Source: Saprospiraceae bacterium (GTDB lineage: Bacteria > Bacteroidota > Bacteroidia > Chitinophagales > Saprospiraceae). Taken from it: DNA of 64,000 nt. The DNA is taken from assembly GCA_016710115.1 (NCBI GenBank), contig JADJLN010000001.1, positions 372,001 to 436,000 on the forward strand, in the 5' to 3' direction. Below the pieces are notes generated by a model. It was not told the origin of the DNA and ran no database searches. It saw nothing but the letters and a program-made list of their open reading frames with translations. Positions 23,025 through 38,000 of this stretch are shown here, one piece after another (the stretch's first letter is position 1; the number at the start of each line of letters is the position of its first letter). A program made the translations under genes and the position numbers.

Positions 23025-26000
23025 ATGAACAAGTTCTACTCCTGCCGCATTCTGGTAGTCATTCTGCTTGGCGCATTCGGCCTATCAGGTTTGAAAGCAC
23101 AACAGATCAATCAAACACCCGTCGCACCCGGTGATCAATACTGGCACAACATTGAGATGGGCAAACTGGCCTGGTCGACGCTGGTAACGGAACATCCTTT
23201 CTATACGAGACCTCCTAAAAGCAAGGAGGAATGGAAGCGGACAACGCCCAAGGCAGATCGGCCCGATCTGGCAATGGAGCAGGATTTTCTCATGACTATG
23301 GACCCGGTATTGGGCCATGTTCCTTACGACCAGAAGATCATAGCGAATCGTGCTGTGGACAAGTTGCTGATTGCGCGTGCTGTGATCCCGGGCATAGAAT
23401 GGCAGGAACGTGGCCCCAACAATGTAGGCGGTCGTTCCAGAGCCATCATGTTTGATCCGAATGATGGCACCAATAAAAAGTGTGGGCCGGAAGTGTAGCT
23501 GGAGGACTTTGGTACACGAATGATATCACGGCAAACAATCCTGTTTGGGTGCATGTAGATGATTTTTGGGGAAATCTGGCAGTGACGACAATCGCTTACA
23601 ATCCCAATAATACACAGGAATTTTATGTAGGAACAGGTGAAGGGTGGTTTAATGCTGATGCGGTCCGGGGAGGCGGTATCTGGAAGACGTCCAATGGTGG
23701 TACAACATGGACTCAACTCGCAAGTACTGACCCGGGTGCCTATAACAGCTCAAACAATTTCCAATACGTGAATAAAATTGTCATCAAGGCGAACGGGACA
23801 ATTTTTGCTGCAACACGTGGTTTTTTCTCCAACACGGGGGGGATTATGCGGTCGACTGATGGGGGCTCAACCTGGACTGAAGTTCTGGCTGTTTACAATG
23901 GCGTCGGCACCCGATACGATCGGGCGGCTGATCTGGAAATAGCGGCCAACGGTGATGTCTATTGCAGTTTCGGTATTTTTTCGGAGGGATCCGTTTTCAA
24001 ATCCACCAATGCAAGCAATGGTGCATCAGGAACATGGACAGAATTGTCATCCAATATTGGAATTGGTAATGCCATGAGGATTGAACTCGCCTGTGCTCCT
24101 TCCAACTCGAATATCATCTATGCTGTAGGCCATGGTGGAAGCGGCAGCAACGATACGGAGTGGTTCAAAAAGTCAACGGATGGCGGTACGACATGGAATC
24201 CGATAACCATCCCGAAGTTGGTTGATGATGGAAGTACTCATTTTACACGTGGACAGGCATGGTACGACCTGATCCTCGCCGTTCACCCGACTGATCCTGA
24301 TGTTGTCATAGCTGGTGGTATTGATTTGCATCGGACTACAAATGGTGGGACAACCTGGACTGGTATTTCACATTGGTATGGTGGATTCGGCAAACCGGAA
24401 GTACATGCTGATCAGCATGGTATGACGTTTCGCCCAGGGGCAAATAATGAAGTATTATTCAGCAATGATGGGGGGATATTTTATTCTGCAAATGCCGGGG
24501 ATGGAATGTCCACACCTTCCTTTACCAGTAAAAATCTTGGCTATAATGTGACTCAATTTTATGCCTGTGCAGCTAAAAATGAATTGAACAGCAATTATTT
24601 CCTGGCAGGGGCTCAAGACAATGGCACTCAACAATTTACTGCGCCACAAATTGGTAGCACTACAGAAGTGACAGGCGGTGATGGAGCCTTTTGTCATATC
24701 GATCAGCTAGATCCGAATATTCAGACGACCTCGTATACATTCAATACGGTTTATCGATCTCTTAACGGTGGAGCATCTTTCCCATTGTTGAATGATGATC
24801 AAACTTCAGGTCATTTTATCAACCCCAGCGATTATGCCAATGCTCAGAAAATTCTTTATTCAGCTGCCAACAACGATCAACTCAGACGACACTCCGGGAT
24901 GGATGGTGTGGTCACTATTACGGATCTGGCATCTTCTTTTGGTGGTGCAAAAGTCTCGGCAATTAAAACTAGTCCTTACAATGATGTAGTTATCATCGGA
25001 ATTGCCAATGGACGAGTATATAAAGTGACCAATGCAAGTACTGGTACCCCCACATTTACAAGAATCGATAATGGACCTACTCCCATCACAACAGCTGGGT
25101 GGGTGTCTTCTATAGACATTGGTGCCAATGACGATCAGATTCTGGTGACTTATTCCAATTATGGAGTGATATCTGTATGGTCCACAACAAATGGAGGGAC
25201 CAACTGGTACAATAAGGAAGGCGACCTTCCAGATATGCCCATTCGTTGGGCGATTTTCAATCCCAATAACTATGATGAAGTCGTTGCCGCCACCGAACTG
25301 GGGGTCTGGAGTACAAACAATTTTGCAGCAGGTGCCAATAGTGCTCCTAGTTGGGGCATCAGTAGCACAGGCCTGGCTCATGTCCGTTGTGATATGATCG
25401 AATATCGCTCAACTGATAAAATGATTGTCGTTGCTACTCATGGTCGAGGATTATTTACATCCGATATTTTTGTAACTGCTACGATAGCCGATTTTATAGC
25501 CTCCCCTACAATATCCTGTACGGGTAGTCTGACCACTCAATTTACTGACGCGAGTCTGATGCCGAATAATTCCTGGGCATGGGATGTGGACAACAACGGG
25601 TCGACAGACTATACCACCCAGAATCCATCACATACTTATTCAACCCCGGGTGTTTATTCAGTCAAGCTGACCGTCAATGGCGGTGCAGATGATGAAGTGA
25701 AAAACGAATTTGTCCTTGTATTAAGTGCCGAACCAACAGTCAATACGGGTTGTACTATCCCTGGAAACAGCAACAATGGCAATAATTTCGGTATCGGTAT
25801 TTTCCGATTTGGTCTGAATGAATTGGACTACACCACACCCCATAATAATGGGAATTACCACAACTATGTCTGTACGCAATGGACACCACTATCATTAAAT
25901 ACACTGTATACAGTCACCATTCAGACAGGTGTATTTAATGCGGAAGGGGCCAGAGTGTATATCGACTATAATGACAATGGCATTTTTGAAAGCGGAGAGT

Positions 26001-29000
26001 CAGTCTGTACATTCCCATCGAACACGGATGGATTACGGACGACAACCTTCACCACACCGGCTTCAGGTGTAACGATGAATACGGGTCTTCGGATGCGAGT
26101 GCTTTCTAAATTTGGTGGAATACCAACAACTGCATGTGACATTTCTACATATGGACAGGCTGAAGATTATACAGTCTATTTTTATTCACCACCTCCTCCA
26201 GTGCTTTCCATCGCACCAACAGACGCCAGTAAAAATGAAGGCAATGCCGGTAATACCCCCTTCACCTTTACAGTGACCCGTACTGGCGATACCTCCGGAT
26301 CATCATCCGCTTCGTGGGCTGTTACCGGAAGTGGAGGCAACCCGGCTGATGTGGCCGATTTTGGCGGTTCTTTCCCATCCGGCACGGTCAGTTTTGCTGC
26401 AGCCGAAACGTCCAAGCTGATCACGGTCAACGTGAGCGGGGATATGGCTGTCGAACCAGATGAAGGATTTACGGTGACGATCTCCATGCCGGTCAATGCG
26501 ACGATTGGCACTGCGACAGCAACTGGCACCATCCTGAATGATGATGCGCTTCCTCCACCAGTCCTTTCTATTGCCGCTACGGACGCCAATAAAAATGAAG
26601 GCAACGCGGGGAATACACCCTTCACATTCACAGTAACCCGCACAGGCGATACCTCCGGATCATCATCTGCTTCGTGGGCCGTTACCGGAAGTGGTGGCAA
26701 CCCGGCCAATGCAGTCGATTTTGGGGGCACATTCCCGTCAGGTACAGTGAGTTTTGCCGCGATGGAATCATCCAAAGTCATCACCGCAAATGTCAGTGGT
26801 GATCTGACTGTAGAACCTGATGAAGGGTTTACAGTCACCTTGTCCATGCCCATCAATGCGACCATCGGTACAGCGACGGCAACCGGTACCATACTTAACG
26901 ATGACGTTGCCGCCTGTCCTACAGTGGCTGATGTGTACATCAATGAATTCCACTATGATAATACAGGTACAGACGCAAACGAATTTGTGGAAGTGGTTGT
27001 GCGAAATACCTTTTTATCCCAACTGGCAGACCTGACTCTTCATCTCTACAATGGTTCCAACGGACAGACCTATGAAACGCATATCCTGAACACATTTACT
27101 GCAGGGACAAACGACGGTACATTCACCTATTATTCCAAACTGATCCCCGGCATCCAGAATGGTGCTCCGGATGGTATTTCATTGTCCTGTCTGTCCAATC
27201 CGGCCTTTCAATTTCTGAGTTACGAAGGTGTAATGACAGGAACGAATGGCCCTGCGAATGGACTGATGAGCACCGATGTCGGCGTCTCCCAGGCGGGAAC
27301 AGAACCACTGAACAGTTCGATCCAATTGGTAGGCGGAACATGGTACAGTGTCTGTAGTGCAAATACACGAGGTTTGGTGAATGCCTTGCCTCAGGTCGAC
27401 ATTGCACCAACTGATGCCAATAAAAATGAAGGTAACGCTGGCAACACATCATTTACATTTACAGTAACTCGAACAGGTCTGCTCGGAGCAACCTTTACCT
27501 TGAATTATGCAGTAACTGGGAGCGGTGCAAATCCTGCGAATGCTGCCGATTTTGGTGGCTCCTTCCCGAGTGGAATGGTGTCCTTTGCTGCGAATGAAAC
27601 GAGCAAAGTCATAACTGTGCTTGTATCGGGCGACCTGACAGTCGAACCTGATGAGACGTTCACGACAACAATTACACAATCCGGCGCATGTTCAGTAGCA
27701 GTGACCACAGGTACAGCTACCGGCACGATCATCAATGACGACATGGCTCCATTGCCTGTCATCAGCATTGCGGCAACAGATGCGGTAAAGAATGAAGGCA
27801 ATGCAGGAACAACAAATTTCCTGTTTACCGTTACCCGGACAGGTGACCTGAGTGCAGCATCGTCTGTCAATTATACAGTCTCGGGTTCTGGCGCCAATCC
27901 GGCGGATGCTGTTGATTTTGGAGGAGTCTTCCCAACCGGTATGGTCAACTTTGCTATTGGCGAATCCTCCAAGCCTTTGAATATTGCTGTGAATGGTGAC
28001 ATGAGCATCGAAACAGATGACGGTTTTACAGTCACCCTTTCCGTTCCGGTCAACGCAACCATCGGCACCGGATCTGCAACGGGTACCATTTTAAATGATG
28101 ATGTAGGAGGATACAGCTGGACCATTTCTGACCCCTGCTCCTGTAATAATGACGCCACGCCAAACAACCAGGATGGCACCTTTGGAGAAGAGGTGACGGT
28201 CATGGGTCCACCAAACATGGATCTGGTCGTAGGCAACGGCTCGACCGGATTGATTGGTGTGAACATCGGGGATCCGATTCCGGAAACCCCCCTGGGCTCA
28301 GGCATTTATATCCTTTCGTTTGACCATCTGGATGCGGTCGGTTATACCCTGAATGGTCGCAGACACTGATCCTGCCAATCTGATCCCGGGTCTGACTATC
28401 TCGAATACATGTTATTATCCGCTCGCTTCCATTGACGGGTTGGCTTCAGCTTATTGCCAGGGAGACCCCACCGTCAATCTGATGGGTTCTGCAGAACTGG
28501 GTGACATGAGTGGCCCTGCCAATGGCATGGGCGAATTTTTTGTCAATGGTGTTGGTCCAACAACCATGTTTGATCTGAGTGTTCCTGGATCTTATACCAT
28601 CAGCTATGTTTTCGACGCAGCAGATGGCGATCCGGATGAACATCATCCTGGCTGTATCAGTACTGTGACACAGGATGTGACCGTCGGCGACCGGCCCGAT
28701 CTGAGCGAGACCCATGTGGATGTGACCTGCCCGGGTGGAGCTGATGGCAGTATCGATCTGACCGTCGTTTGTGCTGATCCGTATGATGTCGAATGGTCTA
28801 ATGGCGCGACAACGGAAGATATTAACGGACTGAGCGCCGGCAATTATACGGTATCTGTAACAACGGCTATTTGTACCAGTCAGTTGTCGGTGGATATCCT
28901 GGATGGAGTAGATGGAGAGGACCCTGTTATCAGCTGTCCTGCAGATATGACCATAGAATGTGATGCTTCGACAGACCCGGCAGATACGGGCATGGCATCT

Positions 29001-32000
29001 GCAACAGATAATTGTGATCCGAACCCTGTGATCTCATCAAGTGATGACACAGATCTTTCCGATTGCGGTGATTATGCCAGGCACCATCCGCCGGACTTGG
29101 ACCGCAACGGATGATGCAGGTAATTTGGCCGATTGCGATCAGACCATCACTATTGTCGACACCACTCCGCCGACCGGGATACCAATCCTTTGCCAGCTGA
29201 CCTGACCGTCGAATGCGATGCAATACCCGATCCGGAAGTGCTGGAGGCCAGCGACAACTGTACCATGGGTGGCAGTCCAGATGTGTTATTCATCAATGAA
29301 TTGCACTATGATAATACAGGTGCAGATGTGGGTGAGTTTATCGAGGTCGCAGGTACAGCAGGCCTGGACCTGACCGGTTACACCATTGTGTGGTATAACG
29401 GTTCAAATGGCCAGTCTTACGGGACCACCAATCTATCCGGTGTACTCGATGATGAAGGAATGGGTACAGGTGCACTTTCCTTTGCCTTTGTCGGCATTCA
29501 GAATGGAGCTCCGGACGGGATGGCTCTGGTCGACCCGTCGAATAATGTCCTGCAGTTTCTGTCCTATGAGGGGTCATTTATGGCTACAAATGGTCCAGCA
29601 AATGGAATGAATTCTGTAGATATCGGAGTTCTGGAAGTGGGCAACGAGCCGGTCGGTCAGTCATTACAGCTGATCGGAACCGGATCTGCTTACGCTGATT
29701 TTAACTGGACAGGCCCATCCACAGAAAGCCCTGGAACGATCAATGACGGCCAGGAATTTGGCGCCGATCCGGGCGGACCTGGTGTTGTCGTCACCTACAT
29801 GCAAACCTCGTCTCCGGGTGCCTGCCTGCAAGAGCAGACGCTGACCCGCACCTGGACAGCAACCGATGAATGCGGGAATGCATTGACACATACACAAACC
29901 ATTACAGTACAGGATAACACGCCTCCGGTGCTGAGTGCAACTCCTGACAATGTATCGGTGGAATGCGATGCCGTACCTGCTCCTCCAGCGATCACCGCCA
30001 TGGACAACTGCGATCCGGATGTTCCTGTTGTTTTCGGTGAAGTGCGAACAGATGGAAACTGTCCGCATAACTATACCCTGACCCGCACCTGGACGGCGAC
30101 TGATGATTGCAACAATGCGACCAGCCACACACAAACCATTGTCGTCAGCGATACACAGCCGCCTGTTTTTGATGGGCCGCTGCCTGCCAACATCACCGTG
30201 GAATGCACGATGATCCCGGATGCGGAAGTACTGACCGCAATGGATAACTGTACGAGTGACACCCCTCGCCTGTCATCTTTATCAATGAATTCCACTATGA
30301 TAACACGGGTACAGATGTCGGCGAATTCATCGAAATAGCCGGTACCGCGGGCCTTGACCTGAGTACCTACAGCCTGGTGCTGTATAACGGATCGGGTGGT
30401 GCCGTTTACAATACGCTCAACCTGTTCGGGACGATCGATGATGAAGGAAACGGCACTGGAGCTGTGAGTTTTGCCTATCCGTCAAACGGTATTCAGAATG
30501 GCAGTCCGGACGGGATTGCGCTGGTCAAGGATGGGACAACGGTCCTGTACTTCCTCAGTTATGAAGGCACCTTTGCAGCTACGGATGGACCTGCCATGGG
30601 CATGAATTCCGTCGATGTCGGCGTACTGGAAACCGGCGGCGAACCGATCGGTCAAAGCTTGCAATTGACGGGATCCGGTATGTCTTATGGTGCATTTATC
30701 TGGTCAGGACCAGCTGCAGAATCACCGGGCAGTCTGAATACCAACCAGACTTTTACCTTGCCACCGTCCTTCCCGATCACGTATACCTTCAACGAGGTCT
30801 TTGTACAGGGAAGTTGTCTTGGCGAAGGCACGTTGACAAGGACCTGGACGGCGACCGATGCGTGTATGAATACAGTCACCCACACCCAGGTCATTACGAT
30901 CGAGGACAATACACCACCGAGTTTCGCCGGCGTGCCCGCCAACCTCACGGTTGAGTGCGATATGGTACCCGCCGCAGATGACGTGTTTGCTGTCGATGGC
31001 TGCGGTCCACTTCCCAATGAGATCTGGATCAATGAACTCCACTACGACAATACCGGAGTGGATGCCAATGAATTTATCGAGATCGCTGGCCCTGCCGGTT
31101 TTGATCTGTCGGGATATGCTGTTGTTTTATACAATGGTGCCAATGGATTGCTCTACAATACGGTTTCACTCTCGGGAGTGATCGACAATGAAGGCAACGG
31201 GTATGGGGCACTCGCCTTTGTCCTGCCGGTCAACGGGATCCAGAATGGTGCTCCAGATGGATTGGCGCTGGTCAACCCGGCAAACAACGTCATCCGTTTC
31301 CTCAGTTATGAGGGCACATTTACCGCCAATGATGGCCCGGCCATCGGCATGTTGTCTACAGACATCGGTGTGCTCGAGGTTGGGAATGAGCCACTGGGTC
31401 TGAGTCTCCAGCTCATTGGAGTCGGAAATATGTACAGCCAGTTTGCCCGGACCGGTCCGGTAGCTGAAAGTCCCGGCTCACTGAATGCCAATCAGGGTGC
31501 TGGTCCGGTGATCATTCCGGCAACATTTACGGAATCGATCACACCGGGTAATTGCACGGGGAATTATATCATTATTCGGACATACACCGCTGAAGATGAT
31601 TGTGGCAACCAGGCCATGTTCGTCCAGAATATCACAGTGGAAGACACCACTCCGCCCGTGGCGATGTGCCAGAATATTACCGTCTACCTGGATCAGAATG
31701 GCGAGGGTATGTTTGACCCTGCGGATCTGAATAACGGAAGTACGGATAATTGTGGCCTGCTCTCTTTTTCTGCAGATCCAACCATGATGACTTGTGCAGA
31801 TAAAGGTGTTACACCGGTCACGCTGATCGTATCCGACGATTGTGGAAACTCGTCCACCTGTATTTCTCAGGTGACAGTGATCGATGATATTCCACCGACA
31901 TTGACCTGTCCTTCTGATATCATCATCAATCTGGATCCGGGGGCATGTTGTGCTGTTGTCAATTGGACCGACCCGACCGCGACCGACAACTGTCCGTTTA

Positions 32001-35000
32001 CCGGACCAAGTGGCATGGTCACATCTGCACCAGGCACATCAAATAATCAGAATTCTCCTGGTGGTATTGTGGTCTTTGATCTAGTCAACAATACGGCCGG
32101 CCCACTGACAATCACCAGTATGTCGTCCATGATCCTTGGACCAACGATGGTGGGCATCTATACCAAGAGTGGAACCGGATACGGATTCGAGCAGAATGCT
32201 GCAGCATGGACTTTGACCTATACCGCAGATGCAACTGCTGGTCCATTCAATCCGACCCTGACTCCGTTCACCACGAATTTTGTTATTCCACCGGGGGTTA
32301 CCGGTGTGGCGCTGCATATGGTATCGACCAATTCCAGGTATACCAACGGAACACCGGCCGGGGTGAAGGCATATGGCCTCTCCACAAACGGGACGTTTAC
32401 CGATGGCACCCTGACCATCCTGGCTGGCGCAACGTCTAACACCTTCTTTGCTTCCGCACCGTTTAACCCACGGATCTGGAATGGCTCCGTGACCTACCAG
32501 ACACCAAGTGTTTCTGCTGACCCTACGCAGACGGGTGGTCCAGATAATGGCACTGAGCTGTGCAAAGACGATAGTCCATGGACGGTCAGCTATGAAGTAT
32601 CCGACGTGGCGGGCAATGTGTCCACGTGTTCATTTGACATTCAGGTTCTCGAATACGCCAATCCGAACAAGTCGCTGGCCTGTAATGATCTGGTCCAGAT
32701 CTCTCTGGATGAAGATTGCATCACAACGATCGGCGCAGATGATATTCTCGAAGGAGGCCCTTATGGTTGTTATGATGACTATGTGGTCACGATTTACAAT
32801 CCGAACAATACGCCATTGGTAGGCAGCCCGAACATCGGTCGGCCACAGATCGGCCAGACCTTGAAAGTGAAGGTGACTGATCCGGAAACAGGCAATAGTT
32901 GTTGGGGTCTGATCAAAGTGGAGGACAAACTGCCGCCCGTCCTGGTCTGCACAGATCTGGAGATCAATTGTGGTGCTGACATACCGACTGAACCGGCTCC
33001 GGCTGTATTCCAACAGGAAGATCCGGTGCAGTATCCGGCCAGCTTCCTGGCTCATGGTGGAGGCACAGCATACTCATTATCGGGTAACACTTTGCCTGGT
33101 GGTGTGTATTTCAATATCACCAACAATTCAACTGAAGAATTGGAGATTACCGGCTTCGGACTTCGATTCGGAGATCCTGCTTTTGGTCCGGTGAATGCAC
33201 CACAAACCATGGAGGTCTTTACCGCTCCAACCTTTGTGGGGAATGAAACCAATGCCGGTGCCTGGACCAACCTGGGCCCTCAGACAATTTCCTCGATCCC
33301 GGCATACTTTGCAACAGGCACAGGAGATCTCGCTCAGCTGGAGCTTTCTTCCAACCAGGTACTGGCACCGGGTGAAACCCGTGGATTCCACGTATGGGGT
33401 GCAACCGCTTGCCCGATCTTCAACTACTTTAATGGTACAGCTCCGGTGACCAATGGTCCGTTCACCGTGACCGGTGGTCCGGTCTCTTTCGGACTGCTGA
33501 GCAACCTGTTCCAGGCTGGTGCAGCCTCCATGCCGAATATCCAGGTGAATTATGCGTCAAAAGCATTGGCAGTGCCCGTCACAGACAACTGTGATATCAC
33601 CCTGACTCTGGGTAATGGCCTCACCTTCGCAGATGATGCCACCTTCTATACCTGTGCGCAGGATCCCGAGTTCAGTCAGTTGATCGAACGGACCTGGACG
33701 GCTGTGGATGATTGGGGTAATAATACCCAATGCACTCAGGAAATCCGGATCAAGCGGGCAACACTACAGAATGTGGTACTGCCTCCAAACTATGATGATC
33801 TTGATCTGCCCAGTCTGGACTGCAATGCCGATTATCCTTCACCTGCTGTGACAGGAGAACCCGGTGGCAGCGGTTGCGGCAGCTTGCAGACCATGTACCA
33901 GGATAAAGTCCTGCAGATCTGTCAATCCAGCTATACTATCCTCCGGACGTGGACCCTGCACGATATGTGTTCCGGAGGTGTTGGTACGCATATCCAGACC
34001 ATCAAGATCCTGGACAAGACACCACCAAGTCTGCAATGCCCGGATGAGCACGACATCAAGTTCGGGTTGACCCAGAAGGTTGGCTATCAGGATTGTACAG
34101 TCCGCGTGCGTCTGCCATGGATCCAGGTTGAAGATGATTGCTCCACGAGCAATAACACCAACCTGTATGTGGGGACAACCGACAACAACGGAAACGTGAT
34201 CATCGTGAACACGATGGACAGCGACGGTTATTTCAACTTCGACCTTGCCGTCGGATTTGATTACACCTTCACCTATACAGCGATCGACGATTGCGGCAAT
34301 AAGGGCGAATGCACAGTTGACGTAGCAGTGGAAGACAAGCAGGGTCCGGTTGTGATCTGCGAAAGTTTCCATGTAGTTGCACTGACAGACAGTGTGACCT
34401 TGGTGAATGCGGTCAGTTTTGACGACGGGTCCTACGATGTGTGTACCAATGTCCTGTTTGATGTCCGTCGTGGAACGATGAATTCTTCGGGCAGTTTTGT
34501 CCAGCATCCGTGTAATAAATCCGGTGATTTCCTCTATCAGTCACAAGTGAAATTCTATTGCTGTGATGCATTAAGTAGCGTGCCTGTCTTTGTTGACCTG
34601 CGCGTCCGTGATGCATTTGGTAATGCAAACAACTGTATGGTTGAAGTAGACGTAGTCGACAAGATTCGCCCAGTAATCTGGTGCCCAGAGGACATCACTG
34701 TTGCCTGTGGAATGCCCTATGAGCCTACAGGAGAAGGATACCCTTCACGTGAGCACGAAGCCTGGCACACAGATCAGCGCGATCTGGCCGAAGACGTACC
34801 TGGTTCCAATTCAGATCGAAGGGATGCCTATAGATGCAAACATCACCGACCTGGATATCAGCCTGGACATCACACACGAAGCACTGAACCAGTTGCAGGT
34901 AACACTGTGGAACCCATACGGAACGAAAGCGACGGTGATTCCATTCAACAGCTGCAACGGTGGTTATCCACAGAATATCGATGCAACGTTCAACGACGAA

Positions 35001-38000
35001 GCATATGATATCATCACGTTCAACTCGACGAACCAGAAGGTGCCAGCACCATACACCTGTACGGTGGCACTGCCAAGCGTAGGAAGTTACAACCAGGGCC
35101 AGATGCGCTCAGCAGGTGACTACCTCAAGGCATTTGATGGCGATGCGATCAACAACCTGAACGACAAGGAGAAGTGCTTCAATGCACAGGGTATTGAGAT
35201 CAATGCCGCTACGAACCGGATCAGCAACTTCCAGGTTCAGCAGTTCATCGCCAACAATGGCCTGACAACTGGCGACCGGATCTTCATGCAGTATGCCAGC
35301 GCAAGCGGTCAGCCATTGGGTGGCCTGAGCGTCGGTGAATACTACCTGTTCGAAGTGATCAATGCAAATACACTCGAGTTCCTGACGATGTTGGGAAGTG
35401 ATATCACCAGTGTACCAGCAGGTACGCATATGTTCTGCGCAGTAGGCACATGGTTCCTGCAGGTGACAGACAACGCCCAGTTGGGTGGTGGTGTGATCAA
35501 CGACGTCACGTTGCACATTGAGTATGTGACCCCAACGGGTCTGAAGCCACACGTAACGGACAACACGGAAGCGTGTGGTCTGGATGTGACATGGCAGGAT
35601 CTGGGTGATCCAGAGAAGTGTGGAGACAACACGTTCATCAACCGTCGTTGGAGGGTTGAAGACCAGTTTGGCAACAACACGAGCTGTATCCAGCGTGTAT
35701 ACTTCAATGACGATACACCATTGGTTGTTCAGTTCCCATGTGACGTAACAGTCAACTGTGAGAGCCTCGGAAGACTCGATGCAACAGGCGACGTAATCCA
35801 CAACGGAGATTGCGAGCTTGTCGGAATCGAGCATGTCGACCACGTCCCGGTGACGACGGATGCATGTTACAAGATCCTGCGTCAGTGGATCGTGAAGGAT
35901 TGGTGCAAGTATTCAGCTGATGGAAACGTGGATTATCCAATTTCCTCATTTGATGCGAACAATCCGACAACGATCAACTTCACAACAGCGATCAACGCTC
36001 TGGTTACAGCGCGCAAATTGCAGCCATACGATGTGGTGACACTGAAGTATGTGACGAGTGGTGGAGTAGAGATCGGCGGACTGGTAGAAGGTGATGTATA
36101 CTCCTTCTACTATCTGGGAGGAACGACGTTCCAGGTGTTCTACAACACGACCAAGCAGCAGAACGTAAATATCACGAGCCAGGGAACTGGACCACACATC
36201 TTCCGTTTTGCCAACAGCAGCCTCGGCTTGCCACTGGCCTGTAACGTGATCGAGGAGTGGTATCCATTCACTGATTGGCATGCACTGTGCCCAAGCCCAC
36301 AAGGCTGCCGCGCATGGGAAGATGATGGTGACGGTTACTACACGTTCACCCAGGAGATCAAAGTTGTTGACAACGAAGCCCCAGCATGGGTTGATTGCAG
36401 CGACCAGACCTACTGCAGCTACGAAGCTGATTGTGAGCCAACAGAGATCGAGTTGATTTGTCTGGCTACGGATAACTGTACTGACTCATCCCAATTGGTC
36501 TACCAATACTTCATTGATGCCAACAATGACGGCACAGTAGATATTACCGGAGTCGGTTCTGATGCGAGTGGCGCATACCCGAACGGCACACACAAGATCA
36601 CCTTCAAGGTATCTGACCAGTGTGGCAACTTCAACACCTGCACGAAGCTGTTTACGATCAACGATTGCAAGAAGCCTACACCGATCTGCCACGCAGTGAG
36701 CATCGAACTGATGCCTTCTACAGGTATGGCCGAAGTATGGGCAACGAGCCTGGAAGTTGGCGACAGCTATGACAACTGCACCGAGTACAGCAACCTGCAA
36801 ATCCTGGTCGAGCGCCTGAGTGATGTAGGAGCTGGCCAGAATGCACCGGATGCCGATGCAGGAACTTCTCTGGTAGTCACCTGCAATGATCTGCCTCCCG
36901 TGACGCAAAGTCCGATCGTCGAGGTAGCCGTATGGGTAGGTGACGAAGCGGGCAACTGGGATTACTGCGTAACCACGATCACTGTTCAGGATTGGATGGG
37001 TGCTTGCGGCGGTACGATGACTGCCGAGCTGGTCGGATACATTGCAGATGAGTTGGGCGAGCCTGTTGAGCAGGTCAATGTCGATCTGACGGGTAATGGC
37101 AACAATATGTCTATGCAGACAACCGGAAGCAGCGGATCGGTTTCATTTGGTTCTGTGCCGACAGTCGGCCAGTATACCGTGACACCACAGAAGGATATCA
37201 ATCCGTTGAATGGCGTGAGTACCTATGACCTGCTGTTGATGCAGAAGCATCTTCTGGCGATCAAGAGTATCAACAGCCCATATCGGTTGATCGCAGCAGA
37301 CGTCAACAACAACTGCAATATCTCTATCTCCGATATCATTGAACTGCGGAAGATGATCCTGGCTCCGGGGACACTATTCGCGAATAATACGAGCTGGCGG
37401 TTTGTGGAGGCAGGATATGCTTTCCCGAACCCGAACAAGCCGTGCAACTTCATGGAGATGAAGAGCTTCAACGGCTTGCAGCTGGGTATGAACAGCGCCG
37501 GATTCATCGGCGTGAAGATCGGTGATGTGAGCGGCGATGCCGTGCCGAACAGTCTGCTGGGTGCCGAGACGAGGAATATCAGGGGCAACCCGGTTCTGAG
37601 ATCGACGATCGATCCTTCGCGGCTGGAGAGACCTTTGAGGTGGATGTCAAGGCCGGTGACTTTGCTGAAATCCAGGGCTATCAGTACACCATGGAGTTCG
37701 ATCCGACCATGATGGAGATCGTCCAGGTCGAAACGGTATGGACGGACCTGAGTGGATCGAATTTTGGCCAGGCCAGAGTACATGAAGGGATACTGACCAC
37801 AAGTTGGAATGCCAGCGAGCCAACGACCCTGCCTGCTGACCAGGTGCTGTATCGGGTGAAGGTCAGGGCCCGGTCATCCGGACAGCTCAGTGACGGGTTG
37901 ACCGTGAATTCGAAGGTAACCCGGGCGGAGGCCTATGATCGTGACGAAGAACTATTGGATGTGCGTTTCCGCTTTGACAGCGGGGTGACAGCGGGAGGCA

